A stretch of DNA of 64,000 nt from Halichondria panicea (taxonomy: Eukaryota; Porifera; Demospongiae; Suberitida; Halichondriidae): assembly GCF_963675165.1 (NCBI RefSeq), contig NC_087390.1, forward strand, positions 5,990,250 to 6,054,249, written 5' to 3'. The translations under genes and the position numbers were made by a program. This document shows, piece after piece, positions 47,024 to 59,317 of this stretch (positions within the stretch are counted from its first letter, which is position 1; every line of letters begins with the position of its first letter). The notes beneath the pieces were generated by a model. The model was not told the origin of the DNA. It did not search any database and saw nothing but the letters and a program-made list of their open reading frames with translations.

Positions 47024-48115
47024 CAACTGTGGTGCAAACTTCTCTGTAGATCACGCCATGATTTGCCACATGGGGGGCTTCCCGACTATTCGCCACAACG
47101 AAATTCGTGACATCACAGCCTCACTGCTCACAGAAGTATGCCATAATGTCGCTACAGAGCCACCCCTCCAGCCCCTCACTGGAGAGCTCTTCTCTGCCAG
47201 ATCAGTAAACACAAGCAACCATGCTCGCCCCGATATTCGTGCAAGAGGCTTCTGGAACAACCACCAAGATGTATTTTTTGATGTAAGGGTATTCTACCCT
47301 AACGCACCTAGTAACCGTTCCGGAGATGCCTACAGGAGACACGAGCAAGCAAAAAAGAGGGAATACGGACAAAGGATCAGAGAAATCGAGCGGGGAGTCT
47401 TCATACCCTTAGTCCTCTCAACCTGGGGAGGAATGGGCAAAGAAGCAGCAACCTTTTACAAGAGGCTCGCTGACCTGTTATCCTCAAAAAGACAAAATCC
47501 GTACCCAGCAGTAATGGGATGGCTCAGATGCAGGCTATCCTTTGCATCGATCCGCTCTGCAATAATGTGCATTAGAGGAAGCCGTTCATCGCTGCACAGA
47601 CCTGTCTACATGGACAATATCAACCTTGTATCTCAGGAGGGGCGAGTCCCCCCCTGAATACATAATTCCTCTATGAACTACTTATATTCGCTTTGTTTTT
47701 ATTTTTGACTGCTACATAATTACTATCACTAAACTACCTCCTTCTTTTGTACAATGTAACTTTTTCTTAGCCCCGAGATGGAGAGCTTTCACGCCAAAAA
47801 AAAAAAAAAAAAAAAAGTATTTTATCTTATTGAATGATTGTGATAAAGACAGAAAAAGGAGATCCTGTGTAGAGGCTGGTCACTCCTACCTAGTCACTCA
47901 GGACCCCCAGTCACTCACACCTAGGAATAAATGACTCCCACCGGTCACTGACTCCTAGTCACAAATGACTCCCCCCTGGAAAAAATGACTCTCCCCAGTC
48001 CCCACTCAAATTTAACTTTGAGTGGAGGTCAAGTGCTACTAAGTAAGTACTTTAGGTTGAGGCGGGTATTCGAGACTAGTACTTACGTACATCCTCAAAA
48101 GACTGCACCATACAT

Positions 48116-49224
48116 AGCCTCGATCCCAGGCCGAGTTTTCGCTTTTATAACGGTTAGGCGAACAACTGGGCCTGGTACTAGTTGTCTGCGCATGCGTCAA
48201 ATTTTCATTGTATATTTGTGGTCGGCAAAAATATTTAATAAATCAATAATCGAAATTTGTACACAGAAAATGCACAGAGTGAGTACACAAAAGATGCACA
48301 TAGGGAGCTGCTTCACACAAAGGCCTGGGGAGTTGCCAGTTGTGCTGCAGCACAATTACAGTGACCCAGGGCAACTTCAGGATGATTGAATGCCTTCAAA
48401 TTACATTTCAAAAAGATTTAGCAGGCTGCTGGACTTCTGTGATTCTAGGCCCCAACTCGTAACTCAGTTAAATTTTGCTTGAGAAAACGTAGATTCTCTT
48501 GATGTCTCTGAGCTACCCAGCAACGCTCGAATGAGCAGGTCATACTCCAGTCCTGTGAGTATAGGACAATATTAAAAGAAACCAAAGACGGTTAAACCCT
48601 TACCTCAAACTGTCCAGTCTCGTCCGTTAGTATAGCCAAGAGGAGCACTGTTGGGATAGCTGGATATTAGCCATTGCTCCTAGATCCTGTACAGAGAAGT
48701 AGACATTTTAAATAATTATGTGTAGATCTATACATATTAAATTTCTCGGTTATAGTGTCATTGTCGACGAGCTGATGATGGCAGCACCAAGTTCTCTAGC
48801 TCACACTCTTCACTTGATCCACCATATTAATGATGAAACTATATAGTCTACCTACGTACCGGTAGATCTTGCCAAACATGAACAACACTTGATAGCATAG
48901 CCATAGGGCCCACACAAAAATATCTGACCTTAACAAGCTTGACAAAGCTTTATACCTCTTCCCTTGTTGTTCAGTCTTCAGAATAAGCTTCAGAGAAGAG
49001 AGAAGCTTCAACTAAGAGCCATTCCAATCGATTCCAATAATGATAAAACGGGAACTGACTTCTAGTACACGATGGTACACGAATATAAATGTCACGAAAG
49101 TGAACGAGAATATCCATTCGTCAGAATCTGACGAACGACTGACGCATGCGCAGACAACTAGTACCAGGCCCAGTTGTTCGCCTAACCGTTATAAAAGCGA
49201 AAACTCGGCCTGGGATCGAGGCTA
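48116..49224. mobile_element. 1.1 kb TAGCC-family DNA element
   Basis: Terminal inverted repeats of about 85-95 bp (TAGCCTCGATCCCAGGCCG, then TTTTCGCTTTTATAACGG, CAACTGGGCCTGGTACTAG, CTGCGCATGCGTCA). Perfect 9-bp duplication CACCATACA at 48107-48115 and 49225-49233. The interior has no convincing coding frame, so this is a non-autonomous element. The flanking stretch 47881-48106 also lacks genes and contains several GACTCCC/GTCACTC short repeats. Confidence 0.92.
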
Positions 49225-49255
49225 CACCATACAGTGACTATACGTATAGGATATA

Positions 49256-49383
49256 CCACACCTAAGAGGAGGATATGCACCCATATATCCTCTGCTACCG
49301 TGGTTACTCCGAGGCGGAGCCGAGGGGCATGTAACCACGGTAGCGGAGGATATATAGGGTGCATATCCTCCGAGTAGGTGTGG
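49256..49383. mobile_element. CGGAGGATATGCA palindromic element, copy 3
   Basis: Ends CCACACCTA...TAGGTGTGG; inner arms GAGGATATGCACCCATATAT and ATATAGGGTGCATATCCTC; centre TGGTTACTCCGAGGC. Best preserved of the three copies in this window. The following 49384-50500 shows no convincing gene; a frame at 49536-49853 lacks domain features. Confidence 0.8.
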
Positions 49384-50513
49384 CATATCTGACTTATACC
49401 ACGTGACCGCAGCACTATAAAAGGACCTCCCCCTAGCAACAATTCAATCACGATGCAGACTGCAAAAAAGAACAAGACTATGCCGGATTTTGCAGCCGTC
49501 AAAGAGCTAGTTGAGCAACATGTTGACTCCTACAGATGCTCAAGAGCTTCCTTAGTCCAAGCGTTGACCATTCGACGTCCCTTACTGGAGTTGCAAGCTC
49601 TTCTAATTCTTGGATAACTAAACCGCGCCCATGGACCCATGGAAGCTTAGCCATCTTGTTGGAGAGCACCTTCCATGTTTCTGCCGTCGCTTTGAGTCTT
49701 AGTACCGTCAAGCATGGCTCTTTTCTCTTTGCTTACTTTCTTGAACAAATGAAAAAACTAAAAAACAACTTGAAAAACTGTGCATGCCTGGGGCTGTATG
49801 CTAATATTCTATATATCCTACAGCTGTTGACCAATGAGATCAATTTGTGGTGACGTAAGTGTGGTATAATATACTATATACAATCAAATTCAAGACTGTT
49901 ATATATCTGTGTCTGTTGTGTCTGTGAGAGGCCTGTTACAAGTGATAATTTTTTGTCTATAGCTGTTCATTAACTATCGTTACTTCACTTAGTCAAACAC
50001 TCTGTTAACATTTTCACATCCACTGTAAAGCATTATAACAACATCCATCACAATAATTATGAAAAATAAAGTGCAAATAATTATTACAATGCATGAAAAA
50101 CAAAAACAGCAGTGGAAGATAACGAAAGCCTAAAAATTCTACAACTAGCTATAGCTATTCTCTAAGTGGAGATACTTTTATACGTATAATGATACCACGA
50201 GTTGCACGTATCACACTGCATGATCATTTCATCAAAGGAGTCAGGATGGAGACAAGGGCAGTATAATTATATATAGTAATCACAATACTGGAAATCATTC
50301 TGGTCTCTTGCGGCTATTCAGTTCTTTTGACTTCAAAAATCTTCTTCAGTTTCTCAGTTTCTCAGTTTCTCATTTTTGAAACAACGTACAAAGTGGTGCC
50401 TCATTTTGGGATGATGCATGTGGTCCAAATAATTGTCTCTGCAATTGGTGGTATGCAAAACTACAGTTGTTGCTGCCACTGTTCTGCTGCTGAATAAAGG
50501 CCACAGACAGTTA

Positions 50514-51663
50514 CGGAAGCCCGTAGGGGCCATTCAGTTCCACTCTAAGATTCCACTCTAGAATGCACTTCCACTCTGAAATTCCACTCTGGAATACACT
50601 TCCATTCTAAAATTCCACTCTGAACTTCCATTCTGGAGTGCACTTCCATTGTGCCAATCACATGATATCACGTGTCGGCCTCATCTTGTAGATCTACCAA
50701 GATCGTGTCTACCAGTGACTAAACTGCTCTGATAAATCGTTTGTGAGTATGGTATATTATTACTGTGTGTGTATACTATTTATTAGTGGACTCTGCAGTT
50801 GAGAATGGTGCATGTTTTTGATGACCTCCCACATGCAAGTAGTTATAATTATTTAATTGATATAAATTACTATTCTGTAGCAAGGGCTACTGAAATTCAG
50901 CCGTTGTATAGCTACACATCTTTGAGATTATAAATCTGACCCCTACACATACTGTAACAGTGTGGTATGTATTAAAGGAGTGTGCATGGGAGTATAGTGT
51001 CCTCATGCAGTGTAAAGTCCCGCCCACCAGCTCTGCCCTCTCTGATGTTCAACCAGAGTGGAGCCTGGAGGTATATGTCAAGACCGCAAAGGTCAGATTG
51101 ACATCATCTGCATGGTCTGTACGTGTTCAGGCACTTAGTAACAGAACTGGCAGCTATATGAACATTAAAACTGCAGCTAGAAATTTAGCGTTTATTGATG
51201 ATTTGTAACATTTATATCAATTTGTGCATGTGTTGGAGACAGCATTCATGTCCCCAATGCTGTCACCGTATAACAGTGGTTGTTTGATTGTGTCCTAACT
51301 ATGTTTCAGAATAATTATTACAAGCAGTAGCTGTTGGGGATAAACAAGATAAAAAACACAGGCCGGATTAGCCTGTAAGAATACCCATGCACTCTCAAAA
51401 TATTAACAAGTTTCTCAACTTCACTATATAGCCATTTTTCACACTGGATGGAGACAATAACACAATGGAATTTCAGAATAGAAATGCATTCTAGAATGGA
51501 ATTTCAGAATGGAAGTGCATTCTAGAGTGGAATTGCAGAGTGGAAGTGCATTCCAGAGTGGTATTTTAGAATGGAAGTGCACTCCAGAGTGGAATTTCAG
51601 AGTGGAAGTGCATTCTAGAGTGGAATCTTAGAGTGGAACTGAATGGCCCCTACGGGCTTCCGT
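50514..51663. mobile_element. long foldback element 1
   Basis: Ends GGAAGCCCGTAGGGGCCATT and its inverse, continued by about 140 bp of short alternating units (TCCACTCTAGAATGCACT type). Flanks AGACAGTTA (50505-50513) and AGACAGTAA (51664-51672) give a 9-bp duplication with one mismatch. The interior (50660-51470) has no recognisable gene. Confidence 0.8.
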
Positions 51664-52342
51664 AGACAGTAACCCATTGTGTGCTTGTACAGTTGGACGA
51701 TTTGCAGCTCAGCACTTGGCTCCATTTCTTTCCCATAATTATTAACCTTGCAACCTTACTCTTCATTCATATGCATTTAGGTCTACATTCCAGCTGTCAC
51801 TTGTTGTCTACTACTACCTTGCTTGCTCTTTATCCTGGCTCTTCATTCTAAATTGTTACAGGTTGTAAGATGGAAACAGGTCACATATATAGACTCACAT
51901 GCATTGGCCAGAACAAACAAGCATGTGCATAAGGAGTCATTCACTCCCGGGGGAGTCATCGAGCAGCATAGCAATGTATGCTGACGACATCGCGCTCTAC
52001 AGGTCAATCAGTTCACAATGTGACTACTCTAAACTCCAGGATGATGTGAACTCACTCTGCTACTGGATATCCCACAATCACTTGAAGTTAAACATTCAAA
52101 AATGTTGCTACATAGGAAGCACTCACTCACACTTCCAAACTCCACTCTTACTATTGACGACAATTTTTCTCTCTCAAGGGTAGATGTTTTCAAATACCTT
52201 GGCGTCACCTTCTCAAGTGATTTCTCCTGGACCAAGCATATTACTTCTACATGCAATAAATCGAGAAAACTTATTGGCATGCTCCACAGGAGCTTTTACA
52301 AATACTCGAAACCTGACTCTACCTCAAAATTATACAAATCTA

Positions 52343-53526
52343 TGGAAGCCCGTAGGGGCCATTCAGTTCCACTCTAAGATTCCACTCTAGAATGCACTTC
52401 CACTCTGAAATTCCACTCTGGAATGCACTTCCACTCTGCAATTCCACTCTAGAATGCACTTCCACTCTGAAATTCCATTCTAGAATGCATTTCCATTCTG
52501 AAATTCCATTGTGTTATATTGTCTCCATCCAGTGTGAAAAATGAAGTTGAGAAACTTGTTAATGAGTGCATGGGTATTCTTACAGGCTAATCCGGCCTGT
52601 GTTTTTTATCTTGTTAATCCCCAACAGCTACTGCATGTAAAACTGAAACATAGTTATAGGACACAATCAAACAACCACTGTTATATGGTGACAGCATTGG
52701 GGACATGAATGCTAATGATCTGTCTCCAACACATGCACAAATTGATATAAATGTTACAAATCATCAATAACCGCTAAATTTCTAGTTGCAGTTTAATGTT
52801 CATAGCTGCCAGTTCTGTTACTAAGTGCCTGAACACGTACAGACCAGATGATGTCCATTTAACCTTTGCTGTCTTGACATAATTATACCTCCATGCATGC
52901 AGGCTCCACTCTAGCCTCGATCCCAGGCCGCACTTCCCGCTACTTTCAAAGGCCGGTGAAGGAGGCTAGCTCCACTCTGGTTGAACATCAGAGAGGGCAG
53001 AGCTGCATGGTGGGCGGGACTTTATCCTGCTTTGAGGACACTATTATTATACTCCCATGCACACTCCTATAATACAGATACCACACTAGCTGTATATGTA
53101 GGGGGGGGGGGGGGGGGGGTCAGATTTATAATCTCAAAGATGTGTAGCTATACAACAGCTGAATTTCAGTAGCCCTTGCTACAGAATAGTAATTTAAATA
53201 ATTATAACTATAACTTGCATGTGGGAGGTCATCAAAAACATGCACCATTCTCAACTGCAGAGTCCACTAATAAATACTATACACACCACAGTAATATATA
53301 CCATACTCATGCACAAACGATTTATCAGAGCAGTTTAGTCACTGGTTTTAATAGTAGACATGCACGATCTTGGTACAAGATGAGGCCGACGCGTGATATC
53401 ATGTGATTGGCACAATGCCAATGGAAGTGCACTCCAGAATGGAAGTTCAGAGTGGAATTTTAGAATGGAAGTGCATTCTAGAGTGGAATCTTAGAGTAGA
53501 ACTACATGGCCCCTACGGTCTTCCGT
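52343..53526. mobile_element. long foldback element 2
   Basis: Same family as element 1, with the interior in opposite orientation relative to the window. Ends GGAAGCCCGTAGGGGCCATT and ACGGTCTTCCGT. Flanks ACAAATCTA (52334-52342) and ACAAATCAC (53527-53535). It sits in the retrotransposon relic and itself contains the 57-bp mini-element below. A G-run at 53101-53119 lies inside. Confidence 0.8.
52912..52968. mobile_element. 57-bp TAGCC mini-element in foldback 2
   Basis: TAGCCTCGATCCCAGGCCG ... GGCCGGTGAAGGAGGCTA. Perfect 9-bp duplication GCTCCACTC at 52903-52911 and 52969-52977. Foldback 1 has the uninterrupted site (GTGGAGCCTGGAG near 51058), which fits a recent insertion. Confidence 0.9.
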
Positions 53527-53977
53527 ACAAATCACTAATTACTACACAGTTTTCGATCCCATTCGCGACTTCTAATATTCCTTCTTCGCAGATACTATAA
53601 CAGCCTGGAATAAATTAGGTTTTGACACAGAGGGTATTTCTCTTGCATTCTTTAAAAATCAGTTACTGTAGATTAATTAAGTGTAATTTACATGTTCTGT
53701 TGTAGGTTGTTGTGTATTGTTTTTTGTGTAGGTAACTGATTTGGATTAGCTCCTATTCTGCTATTTTCTGTTACCTTTGCTGTATGCATTAATAAAAATA
53801 AAAATAAAAAGAGTCCCCCACACCTTAGGCAGGAATGACCGGGGGGGGGGGGGGTCACTTCCACCGGGGAGTCATTCATTCCTCTGACATCGGTCCCAGG
53901 CCGATTGAGAAGATCTAGAATCTATATCTATGTCACACACCCACACATTTACTCCCTCTCTTATTGTGTCCCTCTAG

Positions 53978-54096
53978 ATGTGGCTGAGCTGGAGGGTGGG
54001 GAGTCCAAGGTGACCAGACTCATCGGGGCAGCTGCTAGCATAGACAATGTCTGCAGAATGGACCCTCTTGGAACCAATGGATCACTGGAACACTAG
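53978..54096 (+). pseudogene. orphan exon resembling a PIKK/TRRAP C-terminus
   Basis: After a CCCTCTAG acceptor the frame reads DVAELEGGESKVTRLIGAAA then SIDNVCRMDP and ends LGTNGSLEH. The segment KVTRLI.AA.SIDNVCRMDP recalls the FATC domain that ends PI3K-related kinases and TRRAP. FATC should end in a Trp-containing tail. One base missing after CRMD would restore a W..W tail from the same DNA, so this may be a frameshifted last exon. No other exon of such a gene is in the window. Low certainty. Confidence 0.3.
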
Positions 54097-54306
54097 CTAT
54101 AGATCTAGTTAATAGTTGAAGTTCAGAACAACAATAATTACCGACTTTGTATTATCTATAATTAAGGTTTTATATCTGGTGCACATGCAGTTGCCGCAAT
54201 GTTATAATTATACAGATCTATCATACATAGTGTAAATAATGGATTTATGATGGATGCAGAACTGGTAAATAATAAACATGCATAATTACGAATTAGGCAT
54301 TGCTAA

Positions 54307-57300
54307 TTAGTCCAGTTCCGATGTGTCCTCACTTGAATCATCTATTCGAGGCCTTTTAGCGCTGGAACCTGGGAAACAAGGAATATTAGAGCTACGTAAA
54401 AATGCCTCTATCTATAGGTCGCTCAAGAGGAATCACTACTCAATACAAGAAGGTATATAATACTTCTCACCTTGCTCAGTGTATTTAATGGCCTCTCTCT
54501 TCTCACCAGTGATGAGGGGTGGTTGAGAGGAATGCTCTGCATGGGGAAAGGCAATTACTTAATTAGTCAACTGATAGGCTAACCGCTAACCTTTAACAAT
54601 AATACAGATACTTTCTGCTAGCTGTACATCTTTCTTCTGCAGACACACATCAACGAGGGTTGAGTAAGTAGCATTGAAGCCGTTCGCTTTCTTCCATAAA
54701 CTCAGGACTTGCTGAGCTTTCATCTCTGGATCAAGAAGATGGTCTGATTTGATACTGAGAATTTGTGGTTGGTTTAGTCCCAGAACAATTGCGTATTTCT
54801 GCCAGTTTGGAACGAAAGGAGCAATTTTCGTCAGATGTTCAGTAGAGCAAGGTTGATTGAGGAGGTCTTTATCGATACCAACGTGATTCACTAGCTTGTC
54901 GATGGTCACAGTTGGTTGAGGAGTAATAGCAGGGTGAAGAAGACCTGTTGGTGTGTGTGTAAGAATTGCGTACATATTATTTATATGACACAATTTTTTA
55001 CATACATACATAATTATAATTATATACGGACACAAAAAGTGACCTGAGAGGGAGCGACTTGTGCCTTGAAACTGTAGGGCATACAGTCGATCATGGTGGT
55101 CATAAGACCCTGGGGGGAAACCAACTAAGTACATGCATGTATATATATCATTGAGATTTATATACGTACCTTGTAGCGATGGGGCTGGTGCTGGATAATA
55201 GTCTCCAGATAGCTGACCTGGGATTGCCACTGCACTCATGGGGTTGGGCACTTGTGGAGGGGCTACTGATAGAGAATACACAAATTAATGTTTGGTTATA
55301 CATCGAAACAACTATACCTTGATTTGGATCCACTGGGTCCAGTACAATCCATATTTGGTTATCAGGTTCCTTAGTTCCTTTCAATGTTATTAGGTGTGAA
55401 CGTTTTGGTACCTTGCAGCCCCAGCTACTCTCAGAGAGAGTCGCTTCAAGTTTTGTGGATGGAACGGTTCTCCCCGGCTTGAAGGAGTCGACTCTTTTCT
55501 TAGATATCTGAATACAACAGACGCAAACTAGCATAATTAACTTTATAACAATTTGAGAAACATTACCTTTGGTTTAACAAGTGGTTTTAGTCTCCATTCA
55601 TCGATATCAACACCGCTGGTTATTGGTATATCCAGTGAAATATTTGAGTCTTCAAATTCCACTTCCAAAGTCAGTTTCTTTTCTGCACCCAACTTTTGGA
55701 AATAATATTGTGTTGCCTAAAGAAATAAAACAACAACATAAATAATGATACATTACGAAACCTCAAAATGTGTTTCATAATGCACCTATCAATTCCAGTC
55801 CCCACTACCCCCCATGCGGGCTATGTCGGGGTTTAGTGGGGATTTGATTTACATCAATATCAACTGCCCCACCCCAGGGGGCCTGCATGGTTGAAATCAA
55901 ATCCCCACTTCCCCTCCCATACCCCCCACTTAACAACCCCGGGATTTGACTACACGCGTGCATGTGCTATACTTTCCGGATATTACTGTATCCCCACCCT
56001 ATCCCGCACCTCGGGGTTACTTGCTGAATCAAAACCCCAACAAAACCCCACTATGTCCCCACTGTGCCCCGCAGGGGGGGGTAGTGGGGACTGACATTGA
56101 TAGGTGCATAAGATAATTATAATTATTAGGCACACAAAAAACCACAAAATCTGTCACTCACAGTATTATGTATTTCATCATCCACATTGATTGTGAAATG
56201 AATCTCCACGGTCCGAGGGTCGGCCTTTAGGTAGTATAGACTGGCGACATACAGTAGATCAACATCACCCTCCGCAGCTATTGCATATGAACTGAAATGA
56301 TTCACACTCAAACAACCGTACGAGCTGTGCTCGGTGAATGAGCCACGCCCTTCAAGCTGCTTGAATGTGTAGGGCAGACTCTCCTGGGAGCAATGTGCTC
56401 TCACAAATGAGAGCTTGGTTGAGCTGGTCATCTTGGCACAGTGCTGAATCTCGACTGTCAGCTGCTGTTGGAATCGACACAAGGGAAGAGGATGTATCCA
56501 GAAGACACCACTGACCAACTGGAGATTGTCAGGAAACTGGTACTGTCCAGCTACACTGGCCTTGATTTCTAGTCGACACTGGTCAACACCAGCTGGTAGG
56601 GAGCCCTGGGGTATGGTGAGCTTGAACCCATAACCAACCCAGTGGAAGGTTTGGGGTGAGTTGGTGACGATCACACAAGTACTGCCCACAACTTCAACAC
56701 CAGGGAGGTCTGAGTGGTAGAGAGAGAGTGGAAAATATAAATCCGTGTATTGTGTTTCTGAGAGTGTTTACCAAAACTGTGTATGGATTCCTGTGGTTGA
56801 CTCAAGACTTCAGTTGGTAGATGAGGATGTGATATGACATCTTGATAACCTATCAGTGGTCAGTGGGTGATCACATGTCAGGCTACACATCATGCACACA
56901 GTCACCCTCTGTCGTAGTGTAACTCACCTGGTTCAATCTTGAGTTCCTGCTTCACTGGAACCAGTTCTTTGCTCTCGGCTCGGAGATAATGATTCTCGTT
57001 TCGCAGGTGTTCAATTTCTGTATGTCACAGCTGAATCATTATAATTATAAGCCAATCCTTTACCTTTTTCTTGCTGGTGATTTATGTCCACTTGATCGTC
57101 ATACTCATCAGTCAACTGATCCAGCTCCTCCTGTAGACTCTCATAGTCTAGTAGCCGTCGTTTCACTTCAGATCTCAATTCAGTCACAGAACTTTCTCCA
57201 CCTAAAGAATCTGTACACACAAAAGTCGTTATGATAACCTCTAACCAGCTGTAGCTTGTTCCTTGTCTCCAGGGCTTAGCTGGACCTCTTGTTCTTTGTT

Positions 57301-59317
57301 TAGAACTGGAAAATTATACATGTATAGTACTACTATATTATACAGACCTCTACTCTTACTGTGTTTGCATTTTCATACCTTGTTCTTTGCTTGGCTGAAC
57401 TTCTGATTCAGAGGGCTGAGGTGAGTCCTCTATCTCTGGCAGTGACCCACACTTGGCTATCTGCTCAGTGAGTTGACCCAGGTCCATCTTCCTCAGGACA
57501 GTGAACAGGCCCTCCCAGGTAGGGGGGTAAGTTGGTCGCTTGCTTTTCTTCCAAGCATTGAAGATCAGCTCAACGTAATCACTAGGAGAGAGTGTGGGAG
57601 CTTTCTTTCTGTCTTTCACTAAAAGCTGTACTCCCGAGGTCATGTGGAATCGATACCGATCTTTAGAGAGAACTTCCATGAGATTGATACCATACGTGTG
57701 CAGTTGATGCAGCTTGGGCATGCTGAATTGTACATCACTGTCAACTAATGGTAATGAGCAAAAAATATGATAGTAATGGTAATTAATGTAATTGCTTAAT
57801 ATATCATAATTTATTATACCTTTTAAAAAAGCTCTGAACACCTTATTGCTGTGATTTTCACGTTTATCTCTCCCTCCGATAACCATTAGCTCTCCAGTTG
57901 GTAGCACAACAGCAGATGAATATTTCAGTGGTAGTGGCAGGTCAGCAACATGTACCCAGGACTGGGTGCTGGAGGAGAAGGCAGAGATGGCTGTTGTGAG
58001 GTTAGAAAAACCTCCTCCTCCAATGGACAAGAGACGGCCACCAAAGAAGGCAGCAGGTGAATAGTCAATAGGAGCATCAGGTAGCGTCTCCCATGGTGAC
58101 TTGTCGGATCCAGATATGAGTGATTGTAGTGATGTACGGAATACTTTTCCCACAGAGGTGATCAGGTACCACTGGTCACCATGGAGAACAGACTTGATGT
58201 CTTCTCCTGCATTTGCATTTGGTAGGGAGGGAGCAGTCGTCCACTGGCCATCTTTGAACACTTCCACAGAGGAGAGATTTCCTGAGGTATTCCACCCTCC
58301 AGCCACAACTATTGCAGATCCACTACTGACAGCAGATGGTGAACGTCGTGTCTCCTTCATAGGAGGCAGTGCTTCAACAAACTGTCCATCCCTCATCGTG
58401 AAGACTTTATTTGTTACATGTATCTTATGTGTAGGATACTCACGCCCACCCACCAGTAGCAGTTCAGAGTCATGGACAGCGAGGGTATAGCGATAGGTGG
58501 GTGTGTCTGTCACTGTCCATGTTGTGTCAACTCCAGGTTTGAATGAGTACAGTGTAGCTCCAGCTCTCCAACTAGGTTTAGTGTACCCTCCTCCAACATA
58601 GAGTGTTCCATTCAGATACACTGAGCGGGCATCTATCATCGCCACTGGTAGAGAGGGCCATTCCTCCCACTCCAGAGATGTTGAGGGATGGAGGATGTCA
58701 AGAGTCTGCATGGGAGAAGCCACAAGGTAAGCATAAATTATTTTTAGTGATGTCATTGAGCTAACGTTCTCTATTATACGCAGGTTGGAATATGCGATGT
58801 TTGTCAGAAAAAACCATGAACATTTATATACCCTCGAAATATACGCGCTATACGGTAGCACTTTTCTTTGGATAACTATATAGAGTTAGCAACATAACGA
58901 GGATATATATAATTATACCTTAGATCCCACTTTTTTAGTATGCACTTAATTTCCGTGTTCAAATTTACTGTGTTGAATATTATAACTTAAATAAACGTAG
59001 ATCGATTGTAGTCTTGTAGCCTCGGGGCCAGACCTAATAGCTCGAGGCCATTCAATCCCCGTGGGTTTTTACATAAAAACAGGTTGTAACTTACTACGCA
59101 AAGCCAGGTCAAATCCCATCTCCCAGTATGGGATCACATTTCAAGGTCAAATTAGACCCAGAGGTGGGATAGTGGGGCAGCACATTGATGCCATGCATAT
59201 AATACCATTGCCATCTAGATCTAGCTAGATCTAGTAGATCTATAGTTAAGTTATTAGCACATGTCTGTGGCACAGCTATAGGTCCTTTGTTTAACATACC
59301 TTGTCCTGATCAGCCAT
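54307..59317 (-). CDS. Kelch-death fold-coiled coil-ZU5-UPA-Death protein, 1058 aa
   Basis: Exons (minus): 59317-59300, 58705-57820, 57744-57379, 57305-57246, 57210-57064, 57017-56928, 56849-56772, 56709-56162, 55716-55567, 55507-55318, 55265-55170, 55109-55044, 54944-54591, 54536-54471, 54368-54307. All are GT-AG; 3177 nt in one frame, most introns phase 1. The start MADQDK follows a clean leader. Residues 7-300 are Kelch blades (TLYVGGGY, LLLVGGREYP, IVVAGGWNT, LLSIGGGG, LMVIGGRDK). Residues about 302-410 include a death-fold-like segment (PPTWEGLFTVLRKMDLGQL). Residues 444-520 are coiled coil, ZU5 549-731, UPA-like to 844, Pro-rich linker to 898, Death 905-1016 (NWQKYAIVLGLNQPQILSI, FNATYSTLVDVCLQKK). 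The tail has a basic AKRPRID motif, possibly nuclear. From ZU5 on it parallels the 41.9 kb gene. It looks like a signalling scaffold. Confidence 0.85.
55781..56108. mobile_element. 328-bp palindromic element in the Kelch/ZU5 gene
   Basis: Ends TGCACCTATCAATTCCAGTC and its inverse (GACTGACATTGATAGGTGCA), followed by CCCCACTACCCCCC / GGGGGGGTAGTGGGG. Rich in CCCCACT repeats. Sits in the intron between the ZU5 exon and the next. Confidence 0.75.

Larger units (their letters stand above)
45455..47815 (+). mobile_element. 5'-truncated retroelement with poly(A) tail, interrupted
   Basis: A target duplication AGTATTTTATCTTAT is at 45440-45454 and 47816-47830, and a run of A (47796-47816) ends the element: the marks of a poly(A)-primed insertion. 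The coding end of the element reads (+) from 45455 to 45497, then, after the inserted DNA element, 47033-47657. It shows CNCG...VDHA.ICHMGGF.TIRHNE, IRARGFW..HQDVFFDVRVFYP, and WGGMGKEAATFYKRLA. This is a Cys/His-bearing C-terminal region widespread as repeats in invertebrate genomes, with a PD...DVR pattern that recalls restriction-type nucleases (inference). No reverse transcriptase core is present because the 5' part is missing. Confidence 0.75.
51880..53812 (+). pseudogene. non-LTR retrotransposon relic (reverse transcriptase 3' end)
   Basis: 51899-52128 encodes a reverse transcriptase segment with the catalytic YADD box (IAMYADDIALYRS), then LQDDVNSLCYWISHNHLKLN. The frame then shifts and continues as VFKYLGVTFSSDFSWTKHI and SRKLIGMLHRSFYKYS until foldback element 2 interrupts at 52343. 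It resumes at 53527 (SLITTQFSIPFATSN). The end is an AATAAAAATAAAA short-repeat tail near 53790-53812 instead of a pure poly(A), as in CR1/L2/Jockey-like lineages. It is dead: frameshifted, truncated and interrupted. Confidence 0.8.
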
